From Hypholoma sublateritium FD-334 SS-4 (lineage: Eukaryota; Basidiomycota; Agaricomycetes; Agaricales; Strophariaceae): a stretch of 64,000 nt of DNA. The stretch is from the NCBI GenBank assembly GCA_000827495.1, contig KN817598.1, positions 122,227 to 186,226 on the forward strand, in the 5' to 3' direction. Made by a program: the position numbers and the translations under genes. Shown piece after piece: positions 21,781 through 32,720 of this stretch; position 1 is the first letter of the stretch, and each line of letters begins with the position of its first letter. The notes beneath the pieces are model-generated. The model searched no databases. It was given only the letters and a program-made list of their open reading frames with translations, and had not been told where the DNA came from.

Positions 21781-22572
21781 CACGATGGGTCTCTCATACT
21801 TATAGCAGGGTTGTGTCGCAGTTACGGAGGCGCCGTCGCAGACACCGCGGTTTTTTCGGCATATTCTTGACTTATTCACAAAAGTCAATAAAGAGTACGT
21901 GAATCAGGGAGTACGGCGCCGCTTGTACGTACTAAGTATCACGCACAGCGGCGGTATACAAAACTGACGCAGTAAATGCAAAAATGCAGTCTGCAGAGCA
22001 CACGGTTCCGCTTGCAGCTTCGGCCTCTTATTATGCTTTAAATTCTGGTGCACCTACGTGTGGCGCCTAATATATACTCGTGCTAAAATTTGAGAGGTGA
22101 ATTGTACTGCTTAATCTAGGCTTAATCTATGCACTATATACATATGTGCTCCATTTTAATTGTCTCTGAAATATACATTTTGATGTTTTGATTTTACGCC
22201 TCGTATGTAAACAACTCGTAAAACTTCACAACTGCAATGCAGAACTAGACAATAGCACAAACCAGTTTAGACAGGTGAAAGGCTGTCGGGTGGGCAGCCT
22301 CACTCTGAGAGAGAGAAGAAATGAGTGACAGTGGATATCGTACATCTGTGTACTTTACGGGTTTTTATACCAGCGATCAGGCGATGATGAAAATGAGCGA
22401 AGGAGATGACGGGTGACTAGGCGCGTCATAGTAAGGACACACCAATACACTGGAGTAAGGTGAGCGCGGGAAAACGATGGGGGAAAACAGGGACGGCCGG
22501 AAGCGTGCGTGCGCGTCTGATCAGAGCGCGTCGAGAGAGATCTGATGGGGCGGTGTTGTGAGGGACGGGCGC
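21781..22572. other. intergenic, no gene seen
   Basis: 3' flank of the F-box gene. Nothing recognisable. Confidence 0.35.
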
Positions 22573-24165
22573 CTATGCACGTGTGGACGAGCGCTTATGA
22601 GCGCGTTTTTTGAGACTGGCCGTGGGCGGTGGTAACACCAACAGATCTACCTCCATCCCAGCCGCCGCCTGTTCCAAAACAAGTCGGTCGACAGCACTCC
22701 TGCTCTCAGAGCTGGGTATCAGCGCTACAGTCAATTTCACCTTCGTCCAAGGCTGCAGGCCCGGTGCTCCGAGTCTCACATCTTCACGCGCAAAGAACCG
22801 CTCCAACGTTTCGAGGGATACTGCCATGCCGTCTTCATCCCAGAATGTTTCTAGCGCGGGACACAGGCGGTCGTTGTCAAGTATAAAGGCACAGAGGAAG
22901 CGATCGCCGAGCCGGGCGTATGCGGTGCAGCGCGGAAGCCCACTGAGTAGGTGGTCGGCAGACTCGAAGCGCAGCGCTTTCAGGGAAGGGCAATGTTCGA
23001 GCCACTCCATGACGTTTTCGAAAGTCGTTGGCGGGTGTATGAGGTTAATTTCTTGGATTAATGGCGAGTGGGTTAAGAGTGCTTTCATGTCAGTCGGTAG
23101 AGCATCTTCGGTTATGAAGAGGATTTCCAAAAGAGGGGCTTTGATGGACTGGATAATGACATTGGGACAGGGATTGCGTGTGATCCGCGTCATCCTCAAG
23201 GTTCGCAGAAGTGGAAGGTGGATATCCCCAACATATGTGGTATCGGCAGGTTGAGTCACACGGGTCATGATGTGGCAGAATGAAAGGTTCTTGCTTGACC
23301 GTAGTACTTCTGCAATGATACGAACAGGGTCTTCAATGCTGAGGGTCAGGTGCGAAAGCTTTTCCCATTTGACAGGTATTTTGGCGACGACATCCCTCGA
23401 CGGCATTGGCAGACTGAACTTCCGAAGATTTGGAGCCCTAAATATGGTACTATCTAGAAATTGAGAGCTTTTTGCACGCGATTGCTCAACGATTTCTATG
23501 GAGGAGAGGAGCGGCACATCGGCATCTGTCAACGCGGCGATGCGTGAGTAAGAGAATGAATCGAAATGGAAAGACACGTCGCGCCAACGAGAGCAGCAGT
23601 CCAGGAGAATGTCCAATATTTCGTCGAACGCTTTGGCCACTATCTTTTTGTCAGATGCAGGGATGCCCTCGGTTAGGGAGAGGCTGAGTGGAAGCCCGCT
23701 AGACCGCTGAATCCAGTGATTGATCAAACGATGGTGACGTCGTATGTGTTTCGGAATATCTTCTGGGAAGTGCCGCATTGGCAGCACTATAATGGTCGAT
23801 ATGCGTGTCCAGAGCTCCGGAGCTGCGTGGGCGATGTGTCGCAGACCACTTGAGATATGTGTAAGCAGCAGTGGTGCTTGTCGACAGGAAAGCGTGTCAG
23901 GATCATTGTGATTCAGATATACGCATGCATAAAATATTTCGCGGATTATATCTAGAGGGAGCAGGCGGAACGGGGAGAGGACTAGCTTGCAAACAGCAAT
24001 GCGTTTGCGGAGACGAGAATTTCCCTGCGAGAGAATTTCTGTTTCGTCTTCGAGTATACTGAGTCATTCCTTCGCGGCGCGAAGTGCGTTTACTGCCTGC
24101 TCCCTCTCAAGTTCAGTGGGCGGGCGATTGGTAGCAGTCAGTTCCGCAGGAAATAGTCGGGCCAT
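22573..24165 (-). pseudogene. F-box protein gene with an early in-frame TGA
   Basis: From ATG 24165 the frame reads MARLFPAELTATNRPP and RAAKE, then TGA (24066-24064). The same frame continues without a break for about 500 codons to the stop at 22573. After the TGA come LSILEDETEILSQGN (coiled-coil-like), the F-box RLLPLDIIREIFYACV, ISSGLRHIAHAAPELWTRIS, and leucine-rich segments such as LPLLRTLRMTRITRN. The N-terminal heptad-like helix before the F-box is a common design in agaric F-box proteins. The helix is continuous across the stop if the codon were CGA. After the TGA the first ATG lies past the F-box, so the allele as read cannot make an F-box protein unless the stop is spliced out, read through, or a sequencing error. 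A decayed copy of its 3' end lies downstream (21241-21780). Confidence 0.65.
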
Positions 24166-25323
24166 ATCTGTGATCGATCTGTGGGGATCAACATCAGGGG
24201 AGGGTTATATGCGCGTAAAGGTATCAGATAAGTACTTGCACCTCAAGATCAGATCCAATTTTGAGACGAGGAAGAGTCAGAAAGTTAGGCCGGTGTGACC
24301 GACCCCTCTTAAAGAGGAAGCGGCATTCGCGTGAATCCTCAGAGGGGCCGGTCCGGCTGAGTTTTAATCCTGTAGAATCCGTTACCCTCGGAGAAAGAGT
24401 CGTTGCCATAATAGGAAACGACTCGGCACGCTCTGATGCGCGCCGCTGCGCGCTTCATCTCCCTCTAGTATTCCTTCATTGAGTTCATGCCAGCAATGTC
24501 TCAAGCGCAAATTTTTCTGTGAACCGCCGTCAAGAATGTGATAACGTGCCCTTCAAGCTGCCATAAGCATCCGGGAATGATTAATATTAGCAATTTTTAT
24601 GCTGAAGGAATTAGTCGTGGTGGTTTATCAATACAACATACCGCTAGCCACTCTTTCTCCCTAGCCATTTAGCCAGCACATTTGACGCATTGCGGGCCGA
24701 GGTGAGCCAACATGACGTTATTCTCACGCTGCAAGTTGGCGATGGGTCTAGTAAGCTATATCCGAGCTCCATTAGGCTTCTTTGCCTATTGTAGACATGA
24801 TCTTTTGTCTGCAGAGGCTCGTAAATGACGTATTCTGTCACAGCAAAGGATCCTACTTGTGTTGGTCCATTATATTACAATCCATCTTTCCTCACACAAA
24901 TCGTAAGTATACTATTCGTCGGCACGGCCAGTGGAGGTACCTCTTCGTTGGGCTAAAATTAGCTTGTTTTGCCTTGTACCGTGTTTATGCTCTACGCCTT
25001 TCAGCAAGACCGAGACCCGCATGTGCTTTGCGGCCAATCTATTGAACTGCCTATATACGAGCGGCATGCTCTGCGGGGGAGTGTTAGAGGTTTATAAACT
25101 TACTAAAATCATTGGCAGTCACAAGTTCTCAATTCACTTGTGGTCACAAGTCCTAAAAATAACAAACGGAGAGAGGTGAATTTGTGATATCTGGCTATAA
25201 ATTTAAACAAGCCAGTAGAGACTATAAAGATGGATGTGTTAGCAGTACGAATCGACATTCAACGACGTCGACGTCACTTCCTCATTCAAAACACCTTCCT
25301 GATTTCCCGGGACACCAAACGTG
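24166..25323. other. intergenic, no gene seen
   Basis: Holds the 5' flank of the F-box gene and the promoter region of the terpene synthase. No coding frame is supported. Confidence 0.4.
25196..25202 (+). promoter_or_regulatory. TATA-like box of the terpene synthase
   Basis: TATAAAT about 125 bp upstream of the proposed ATG at 25324. Confidence 0.35.
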
Positions 25324-26494
25324 ATGTCTGCTGAACAGTGCAATGTCCGTAGTTATTATTGAAACACTCTCTCATCATTTAATTGCTGATTTATACCCCA
25401 ATTTTAGGAGATAGATACCCCAAACGTCGACATTCGCGAGGTTGTCGAATCCCTTCTCTTGAAGATGGACGTACCATACAGCGTCACCCCTTACGACCAG
25501 AGACTCCACGACGTCTGCTGTCGTCGAGCAATCGAACAGGGATACCCAATGGGCACAGACCCCGCGGTGCCCTCCCTCCGGCCGTTTATACCATCAGGCG
25601 TCATCATGGCGGCGACCGCGTACGCGCACCTCGAAAACGAGGCGACGCGCGTGTTCATCGCGCTGTACACAGCGTTCGTGGTCTTCGTCGACGATGTGTA
25701 CCAGCGCGACAATGGCGCCGTCCGGGTGTTCATGGAGCGCTTCGTGCGCGGCGAGAAGCAGGCGGATCCGCTTCTGGACGGCCTTGCACACATCTTGCAG
25801 GAGCTCCCGGACCATTTTGAGCCGGTCGTCGCGGGCATCATCCTGACAGCGACCTTGAATCTTGTAAATGCGTCGACGCTGGAGTTTCAGACGCAGGGGA
25901 TGGAGGTGGGTTCCCCGGAGGTCGTTTATCAATTAGCATGCTGACTTGTCTTCTCAGGTATCTCATCATGCCGAAGGCTATCCAGGCTTTTCCCGTCAAA
26001 TGTCTGGCTCGTCGGAAACGTATGCGTTGATGGCGTTTCCGCGGCACATATCCGTACAGAACTACATTCAAGTTAGTATTTCTATTTGACATCGATTGTC
26101 TGAACAAATATTAACGTCAACGACCATCCACAGTGCGTCCCAGAAGCTACGTTGTATGTTGCCTACGGAAAGTAAGAGATAATTCCAGCACGCGCGGTAC
26201 CACCTATCTGACCCAGTTTGGATATCCTGCAGCGACGTCCTCTCCTTCTACAAAGAAGAAATAGCAGGAGACACCGTCAACTACATCTCCGTCCTCGCGC
26301 GGCGCCAGGGCGTACCAAACATGACGGCCTTCCAGGAATTAGCAGACGAAGTCGGAAGGTCTGCGGCGCAAGTGGGCAAGATCCTGGAAGGAGACCAGGA
26401 GGCGCACGATGCGTGGCAGAAATTCAAGGCTGGATATGTGGGGTTCCACACGTCTTTCCAGGATAGGTACCGTTTAAACGAGCTGATGAACTGA
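25324..26494 (+). CDS. Tri5-type (trichodiene synthase-like) sesquiterpene synthase
   Basis: Proposed exons: 25324-25344, 25408-25905, 25958-26071, 26134-26171 and 26233-26494 (933 nt, 310 residues). The first short exon is tentative; ATG 25465 is the alternative start. The family's metal-binding Asp motif is FVVFVDDVYQRD. With the acceptor at 26232 the second motif reads GNDVLSFYKEE, a complete NSE/DTE triad (N, S, E). An upstream acceptor would break it. DVCCRRAIEQGYPM, YLHT-like FHTSFQDRYRL and VNYISVLARRQGV are typical of the basidiomycete branch of PF06330. It should cyclise farnesyl diphosphate to a sesquiterpene in the cytosol; the product cannot be predicted. No P450, prenyltransferase or regulator adjoins it. 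Confidence 0.88.
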
Positions 26495-27051
26495 ATTGGA
26501 ATCTATGTGTATAGAGTTGTTTCCTTTTCAGAGATAAAGTCCACTGTTCAAGTTTTAGCACGAGTTTGCACCGAAATCATTTTCTCCATATTTGGCGGGT
26601 ACTGCAACAGCACCTTGTTGTATGCCAGCATGCCTGAAACCTCTGATAAGGCAAATCTTCCCCAAAGAAAAAACCGGAGATCATTGCTGTCGAAGGCGCT
26701 ATAAAATTGCAGGGAGTACTATGATATGCTATTACGACGAGACCCAGAACCAACTAATGAATGTGCAAGTAGACCATGATGTGGATGTATGTACGTAGCC
26801 AGATGTGTTCCAATATCCAACGAGAAGATAACAAGTATGCAAGCATATTAACCAGCCCAATAATACGGATAGAAACCAGCGTGAAGTCGTGAGTGCGTCG
26901 TAAACGATGCAAAGGAGTCGTGAACAATGCAAAGCAGAACAATGCAAGGAAGTCGGTCGTAAGCAATGCAGTAGCCAAACAGTGCAGGAATCAAAGAACG
27001 GAAACGAACGAACGTCGTATATCATTACCATAACCCCCAAATAACCAAAAC
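26495..27051. other. convergent intergenic region
   Basis: 3' flanks of the terpene synthase (+) and the Pro/Ala-rich gene (-). Several short TTGCATTGT-like repeats (minus strand, 26900-26990) recur in the inverted copy near 32655-32700. Confidence 0.4.
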
Positions 27052-30000
27052 CTAGAACCCTCCTGCAACACTGACAACCACCCACCCATATACCGCCATC
27101 AAGAAGCGGACCATCCACGCGGGGTCCGCGCCCGCGCCGAGCCCGGGGCGCAGCTGCATCGCGAGAGCGAGGTCGAGCGGGCCGCTGCGCGCGAGCGCGG
27201 GGGCCCATGTGCCGGCACGCGCGCGGAGGCGGGAGGCGGGGGTGGTTTTAGACGCGGCGGCGGAGGTGGGTGTGGTTTCGGCAGGCGTGATTTCAGACGC
27301 GGCGGTGGAGGGAGTGGAAGAAGTGGAGGGGGTAGGTGCAGTTTTGCTCCCGACTGCGCCGAACTGGGCGGCAGTGGGAGTGGGCGGCGCGATGGCGATA
27401 GTCGGGGTAGTAGGGAACGACCCAGGGAGCGAGTGCTCCTCTTCGTCGTCCGCCTCCGTCGGCTCTTGAGGCGCGAATGTCACCTTGAGGCTAGGCACCC
27501 CCTTCTCTATCTCCCCCTTCTCCTCCTTCTCATTCGCCGACAAAATCACAGGTGCATGATCCGCCTCGATACCCACGTTTGCATTCGCGTCGCCCAGCAC
27601 CCTGCGCGCCGCGCCGCTGCTCGGCAGCCCAAGCGCCGGCGCGTCGTCCGCGCGTCGGGACCACTCCGGGCGGTTCGTACCGGGCGACGGCACCGGAGAC
27701 GTCGCGCGCGAGGTCGATCGCGAGGTCGAGCGCGAGAGCGAGGGCTGTGCGCGCGGTATCGCCAGAGCTAGAACGGGCGGGGCGTTCTCCTTCTCCTCTT
27801 CCACCGCACGGGGGGCCTTGTCCACCACCGGCGCACCGACGTCTTTCTCCAGCACAAACGCCAGCGCCCGCAGCGCGCGCGGGTGCGCGATGAGCGGCGG
27901 CGGCGACGCGGGCGGCGTGGGGGTCTGCGATAGCGGCGCGCCGCCGGAGCGCGCGGGTGTGGGAGATGCGAGCGGCGACGCCGGCGCGGGTGCTGATGTG
28001 GGCTCTATCACTCCCTTCGCTCCTAGGTCGGCGACAGCGAGCGCCGGCGCCGCTTGCGGAGTAAGGACTGAGAGGGGTGAGGGGGTAGAGGGGAGAGGGA
28101 GCAGCTCTGGGTCGGGGTACGCCTCGCCTTCGCTGTCGTCCGCGGCGGGCAGTTGCTCCGCCTCGAGCGCGGCCGACGCGCTGGCGTCGGGGAGGTCCAT
28201 GAGCGCGGGGTCGGGCCATGCCTGCTCCTCCTGCGGCTCAGCGGCAGCGTCCTCTGTCTCCTGCACATCCACGACGCGCTCAGCCTCATACGGCAACGCA
28301 TCCTCCAGCGATATCAGCGCGCTCTCCTCGGCGCTCTGAGTCGCCTGAGTAGCGGGGACGTCCCACCACGGCGCGGTGCCGTCACTGACGCCAGCCTCGG
28401 CCGCCGTCGCAAGCGGAGCGGGCATGTCCCACCACGGCGCCTCCTCTTGCGTGGGATCCTCCGCAGTAGGCGCCGCGTCCTCGACGTCCACAAGCGGGGC
28501 GTCTCCAACGTCCACCAGCGTCTCCCCAACCTGCGGCCAGCGCATGTCGGAGCCCAACAGCGGCGCAGCGGCTGTGTCATCGTCCCCATGCGGGGCAGGG
28601 ACGGGCATGTCCCACCACGGCGCAGCGTCTTCCTCCTTCGTACCGGCCGCAGGGCCCACGTCCACCAGCGCGTTTTCTTCAGCGTCTACGCGCGAGGCTG
28701 GAGCAGGGATAGAAATAGGCGGCACGGGGTCCGCGAACGGGTCGTCTGCGAAGGCGAGTCCACGCTGCTCGGCGGCGTACTCGTCTTCCTCGGCGTCGTT
28801 GGCAGCGGGAGTGTCCCAGTTCCAGGTGCTGCTCGTGTTCTTCTGTGAGATGGGTACGGGGTCCGCGAACGGGTCCTCGTCGAGCGGCGCGCCTTTTTCG
28901 TTTTCGCTGATAACCTCCACATCGACTAGTGGACGCTCGAGCGCGCTCTTCAATCCAGGCACATGCGGTGCGAGGAGCACGGGTACCGCCGCCGCCGCCG
29001 CTGAATACACCTGCACGGGCACCGACGGCATCGCGCGCCCCAGCGCCCCCAAAGCGCCGAGCGCCCCGGGCGCCAAAGCAGGCGGCGCCCACGGCGCACC
29101 GAACCAGCGCCACGCCGCGTCGTCCACGCCTCCGTCTTCCTTCTCCTTTACCGGCGAAGCATCGCCAATGTCGACCAGCGGCGCGATGGGCTTCAGCGGG
29201 AGCGCCACCCTATGGGGATGGAGCAGCGCCGCGTGCGAGTCGGACGGGATTTTCGAGGGAGCCAGGGCCGCGAGGCCGATATCCGATACGGCGGACGACG
29301 AGCTGACCGCGCTCGCGCCTCTTTCCCCCTCTCCATCGGCGTCGGCTCCCTCGCCAGAGGACGAGAAGTCGATCAATATCCCCTCCTGCGTACCAACGGC
29401 GTGCCTCAAGCCAGACCCGCTGGAAGACCCGGCAGAGAGCCGGCGCACGGGGACGCCCCCGAGCGAGCGGCTGCGGCGGTGCGGCGGGGGAGGGGGCGTC
29501 GTGGCGAGGCGGGTGAGCGGGGAGGCCGCTCGTGTGTTCGGCGAGGAGAGCGATTTAGCGTTGGGGTGCGGCGCGGGGATGAAGTGCGCGGGGCGCGGGG
29601 CGGGGAGGTGCTGTGTGTGCGTGTGTGAGGCGTATGGATAAGGAGCTGGGTAGCTGGAGATCATGGAGGGCCCGGCGGTGTCGCTGACATCCACGAGCTG
29701 GTGGTGTTCCGCCTCCGCAGGCTGCGAGAAAACACCGGTGGGAGGCGGGAACGCCATCGGTGGCGGCGGCGGCGCGCTCGTTGGGAGCAGCTCAATCAGG
29801 CTCGAGTCCCTCCGCATGTGTCCCCCGCGCGGTGCTTCAGGTGCGTCGCTCGCGACACGGACCCACGGCACGCGCGGAAAGCTCAGACCCATGCCGAGCG
29901 CAGGGACGCGTGCCACGAAGGCAGTGGGGACCCACGCGGCGGACGCCCGGGCCCATTGTGTCTTCGTCTTCGCATGCCCTAGGGCGGAGGCAGATGCAGG

Positions 30001-30195
30001 CGCAGGGAGTGCCTGTGAGGCCGTACGCCCCCGGAGCGCACGCAGGAGGCGGAGGAGGCGCACGGCGAGGAAGGAGAGCACGGCGAGCACGGGGACGGCG
30101 AGCAGCATTGGGAGGGCGGTGCTGGTTATTGGAGAAGGGTTATTAGCTAAGAAAGGAGATAGATAGGATAGGAGAAGAACTTACATGGACGCCAT
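27052..30195 (-). CDS. large disordered Pro/Ala-rich protein with N-terminal membrane anchor
   Basis: A 1018-codon open frame (30108-27052) extends by one intron to ATG 30195. The 11 nt exon ATGGCGTCCAT (30195-30185) is joined to 30121, giving MASITALPMLLAVP. Residues near 8-30 form a hydrophobic helix followed by Arg-rich RLLRLLRALRGR, as in a type-III-like membrane anchor. The rest is low-complexity, acidic and Pro/Ala/Ser-rich. Several short motifs recur: DPFADPVP (twice), APWWDMP or APWWDVP (three or four times), and LVDVGD/LVDVE/LVDIG/LISLE (about eight times). The C-terminus (MVRFLMAVYGWVVVSV) is hydrophobic. No known domain is recognised. DPF and LVDVE-like repeats resemble endocytic adaptor-binding motifs, which is only an inference. 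GC is very high. Confidence 0.7.
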
Positions 30196-30639
30196 GGTTT
30201 TGGAGGACGTTCGTCGTCGTGGACTGCGTAGAAGAGGACGCGGGCACGCGCGAAACATGCGCTGGCCTCGTTTATAGGGGTCGTTTTAGTATTATGTCAT
30301 GACGCATGTCGTGGCCTCGTCGCCGCCGGCGGACGGGGCTTACTGCCGGTCCGCGCCGCTCAAGTTTTTGGCTTGGAAAACGGCGACCGGACGAAGTGAC
30401 TTGGAAGTGACGGCCTGCCAATTTGTGCGGCATGCCTTCATGATCGCGCGCGAAAGCTGAACCGCGAAGACGTCTGCGAGGGCGCCTCTCCGTAGCTGCG
30501 CGCGTCCGACGCACCTGGTGCACCGTGGTCGCGTCGTGTGCAGAGCCGTCAGTCGCACGTTTCCATGTCCACGCCGACGGCAATTGCTACCCGGATTGCC
30601 CGTACAATGTACTCAAGGCTCCCGTTTTTCCTGTTCTTC
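30196..30639. other. 5' flank of the Pro/Ala-rich gene
   Basis: Probable promoter region. No gene is seen. Confidence 0.3.
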
Positions 30640-30990
30640 GTTATATCAAATTGGAGTTATTCCTTGGTTATTCCATGTCCAGTTGTGAAGCATGGGCCTG
30701 AGGTTACGACCCCTATCCGAGGCACGGTGACTAGTGCGCCGAGTCTCACCGTGCTCTCGATGTATGCATGTTCATCTGCATAGCGCTACGCGTCGAATGT
30801 TCAATGGTTCGCGCCGCTCCGAGTGCGAATAGTAAGAATTCTGCAGTTCATTGACAAGCAGTGTACGATGCAGTGAACGTACTGAAAACGTTCAATCAAT
30901 AGGGGGGTGCCATCTCGACGTCCTCTCTATCCCAACTATATGTGCAGGAAATATTGTGCTTGTTTGCCCAGGCAAGTTTGTGGTTAAACT
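30640..30990. repeat. partial copy of a duplicated unit (internally deleted)
   Basis: 30640-30945 is a diverged copy of 30985-31255; both contain CATGTCCAG.TGTGAAGC, GGGCCTGAGG.TACGACCCC and CCTCTCTATCCCAAC. 30951-30990 matches 31446-31490 (ATTGTGCTTGTTTGCCCAGG). On the minus strand the copy therefore joins KLAWANKHNI directly to VGIER, skipping about 190 bp present in the fuller unit. Confidence 0.65.
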
Positions 30991-31223
30991 GGAGTCATTT
31001 CATGTCCAGGTGTGAAGCTTGGGCCTGAGGCTACGACCCCTACCCGAGGTGCGGCAAGTACGCCGAGTCTCATCGTGCTCTCGGCGTACATATGCCCATC
31101 TGCATGGCACTACGCAGCGAATGGCCCGACTGGCTCTGAGTCCGAATCGTAAGAGTTTTGCGGTTCATTGACAGGCAGTGTACAATGCAATGAACGTACT
31201 GAGAACGCTCAACCAATATGGGG

Positions 31224-31547
31224 TCACCACCCAGGCGTCCTCTCTATCCCAACCACATCGTGATATATGCGCAGGATATCCGGGTCTTTCGCTTTCGCCA
31301 GTTCAGCTTCAGTCTTATTGCTGCAAATGACAAGGCAGATCACGGGCGACTTGGCATCATGAACGAGGGCCACGCGCCGGAATGAAGCTGGGAGCCGCCT
31401 TGCGATTTCTTTTAAAGCTTTTTCTGTGCGGTGAAGTGGATGCCTGTCCGGGAAAATATTGTGCTTGTTTGCCCAGGCAAGCTTGCGGTTATGACTGAAA
31501 ATAAAACCGAACACCATTTCTGGGACGTCGTTGGTGCGTGTCCACAT
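31224..31547 (-). CDS. small uncharacterised ORF (gene fragment)
   Basis: 107-codon frame ending VVGIERTPGW, stop at 31224-31226. The composition is protein-like, with TEKALKEIARRLPASFRRV and SPVICLVICSN. A possible acceptor before EQAMWTRTNDV (near 31560) suggests it is the last exon of a longer gene whose upstream exons I cannot find. A second, internally deleted copy of this 3' end lies at 30640-30990. I do not recognise the family. Confidence 0.35.
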   Translation of the reverse strand: MWTRTNDVPEMVFGFIFSHNRKLAWANKHNIFPDRHPLHRTEKALKEIARRLPASFRRVALVHDAKSPVICLVICSNKTEAELAKAKDPDILRIYHDVVGIERTPGW

Positions 31548-32280
31548 CGCCTGCTCCTGGGGGAGCGGAATAAACGACGGAAGCTACCCACATTGCTTCC
31601 TTTGCGAGTATGGAGAAATTTGGGTGGTCGTGGCTGGAATGTTAAGCAGGAAGTGGCATCAAAATGCAAACACTCGGAGGCAAACTGAAAGAGGTCAGGT
31701 AATTGAAACCGATGAACAAATAAAGCCAAACTCTACGGCAACTTGCCGCCGGCACGCGCCTCCCAGGTTTTTGGAGGCTTGTGGCGCGTCCAAGGCGCGT
31801 CGACGACGCACGGCCCGATTTGTGCTTCAAAGCTTCAAAGCTTCAAGCTTCATGCACATGCATCACGTCTGGCTGCACAAGCCTTTCAAGTTCCCTACGT
31901 TCCCTATAACCGGTGTATCGCGGCTGCGTCTTGGCTGCGTGACGGCGGCGTCGTGTTCGCGCGCGACTCATACCACACTACTTATCTCTAACTCTCCGCC
32001 GTTTTGAATTATACCCCAGGTGTACATCTCTAATACCTACTGGTTATGCGTCTGTAAATACGACGCTTGCGCATTTACCACGCATGAGGAGCGACACCGG
32101 GGTCGATGCTGAGCGCTGAGCGCGTACCCGAACTCAGAGCTGCTCGCGTCGCCGCCGCCTTTGATCCTCCACCCGCGTGGGCTGAGACGAGGGACATGGT
32201 GCTGCGCGGGGGATGATAGGTGGTTGTCTCTGTCTTCGCTCGCCGCCTGCTCGCCTGATCTGGCTCCGGCACTACCGCAG
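31548..32280. other. no gene seen
   Basis: Only short uninformative frames. It contains a CTTCAAAG triplet (near 31828). Confidence 0.35.
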
Positions 32281-32720
32281 GCCCAGGCCCTGTCGCAAGT
32301 GCAAACGCAGCCCCTCGCGCTCGACCTCGAGCGCGACGTGCCGGCGCTTGGGCTGCCGAGAAGTGGTAGTGGTGGTGGTGCGGCGCGTATGGTATCGGGC
32401 GACGCAAAATCGAAAGTGGGCGCCGAAGCGGATCGTGCACCTGCGACTGTGTCGGAGGGAGAAGGTGGAGGTATGCAGGAGTAGAGTCGAACGTCCTCGC
32501 TCTCGCGATGCAGCTGCGCGGACGCGGTCCACGCGTGGATGGTGCGTTTTCCGATGGTGGTGTACGGGTGGGTGGTAGTTAGCGTTGCGGGGGCTCTAGG
32601 TCTGGGTCTGTGATATCCACTCTTTTGCATTTACGATTTGACTGACTTCGTTGCATTGCTTCTTTGTACTGTTTACCCCCTTTGCATCGTTTGCCGTACT
32701 CACGATTAAACGTTCTAATT
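32281..32720 (+). pseudogene. inverted, internally deleted relic of the Pro/Ala-rich gene's 3' end
   Basis: On the plus strand, 32300-32480 parallels the minus-strand coding sequence at about 27760-27500: CTCGACCTCG, then CCGGCGCTTGGGCTGCCGAG, then GTGGG..(TC/CC)GA(A/G)GCGGAT. 32490-32600 parallels 27185-27050 (CTCGCGATGCAGCTGCG, CGCGTGGATGGT, GGGTGGGTGGT). About 300 bp between these blocks is missing. Downstream TTTGCATCGTTT also matches the original's 3' flank. Confidence 0.65.

Noticed and set aside
22610..23254. Plus-strand 214-codon ORF
   Set aside because: Antisense shadow of the F-box gene, whose frame is much longer and has a recognisable F-box.
24001..24100. Small intron removing the TGA of the F-box gene
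   Set aside because: The only GTAAAC...CTCAG pair around it is 35 nt and shifts the frame, so it does not rescue the gene.
26218..26466. Frame starting MDILQRRPLLLQRR over the terpene synthase last exon
   Set aside because: Out of frame with the synthase. The acceptor at 26232 gives the conserved NDVLSFYKEE instead.
25324..27051. Terpene biosynthetic gene cluster
   Set aside because: No P450, oxidoreductase, transferase or transcription factor adjoins the synthase within the window. Neighbours are an F-box gene and the Pro/Ala-rich gene.
27209..29641. Long plus-strand frames (up to 421 codons) antisense to the Pro/Ala-rich gene
   Set aside because: They are composition shadows of very GC-rich codons. 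The minus frame is longer, has a signal-like start and motif repeats, and gains a proper spliced start.
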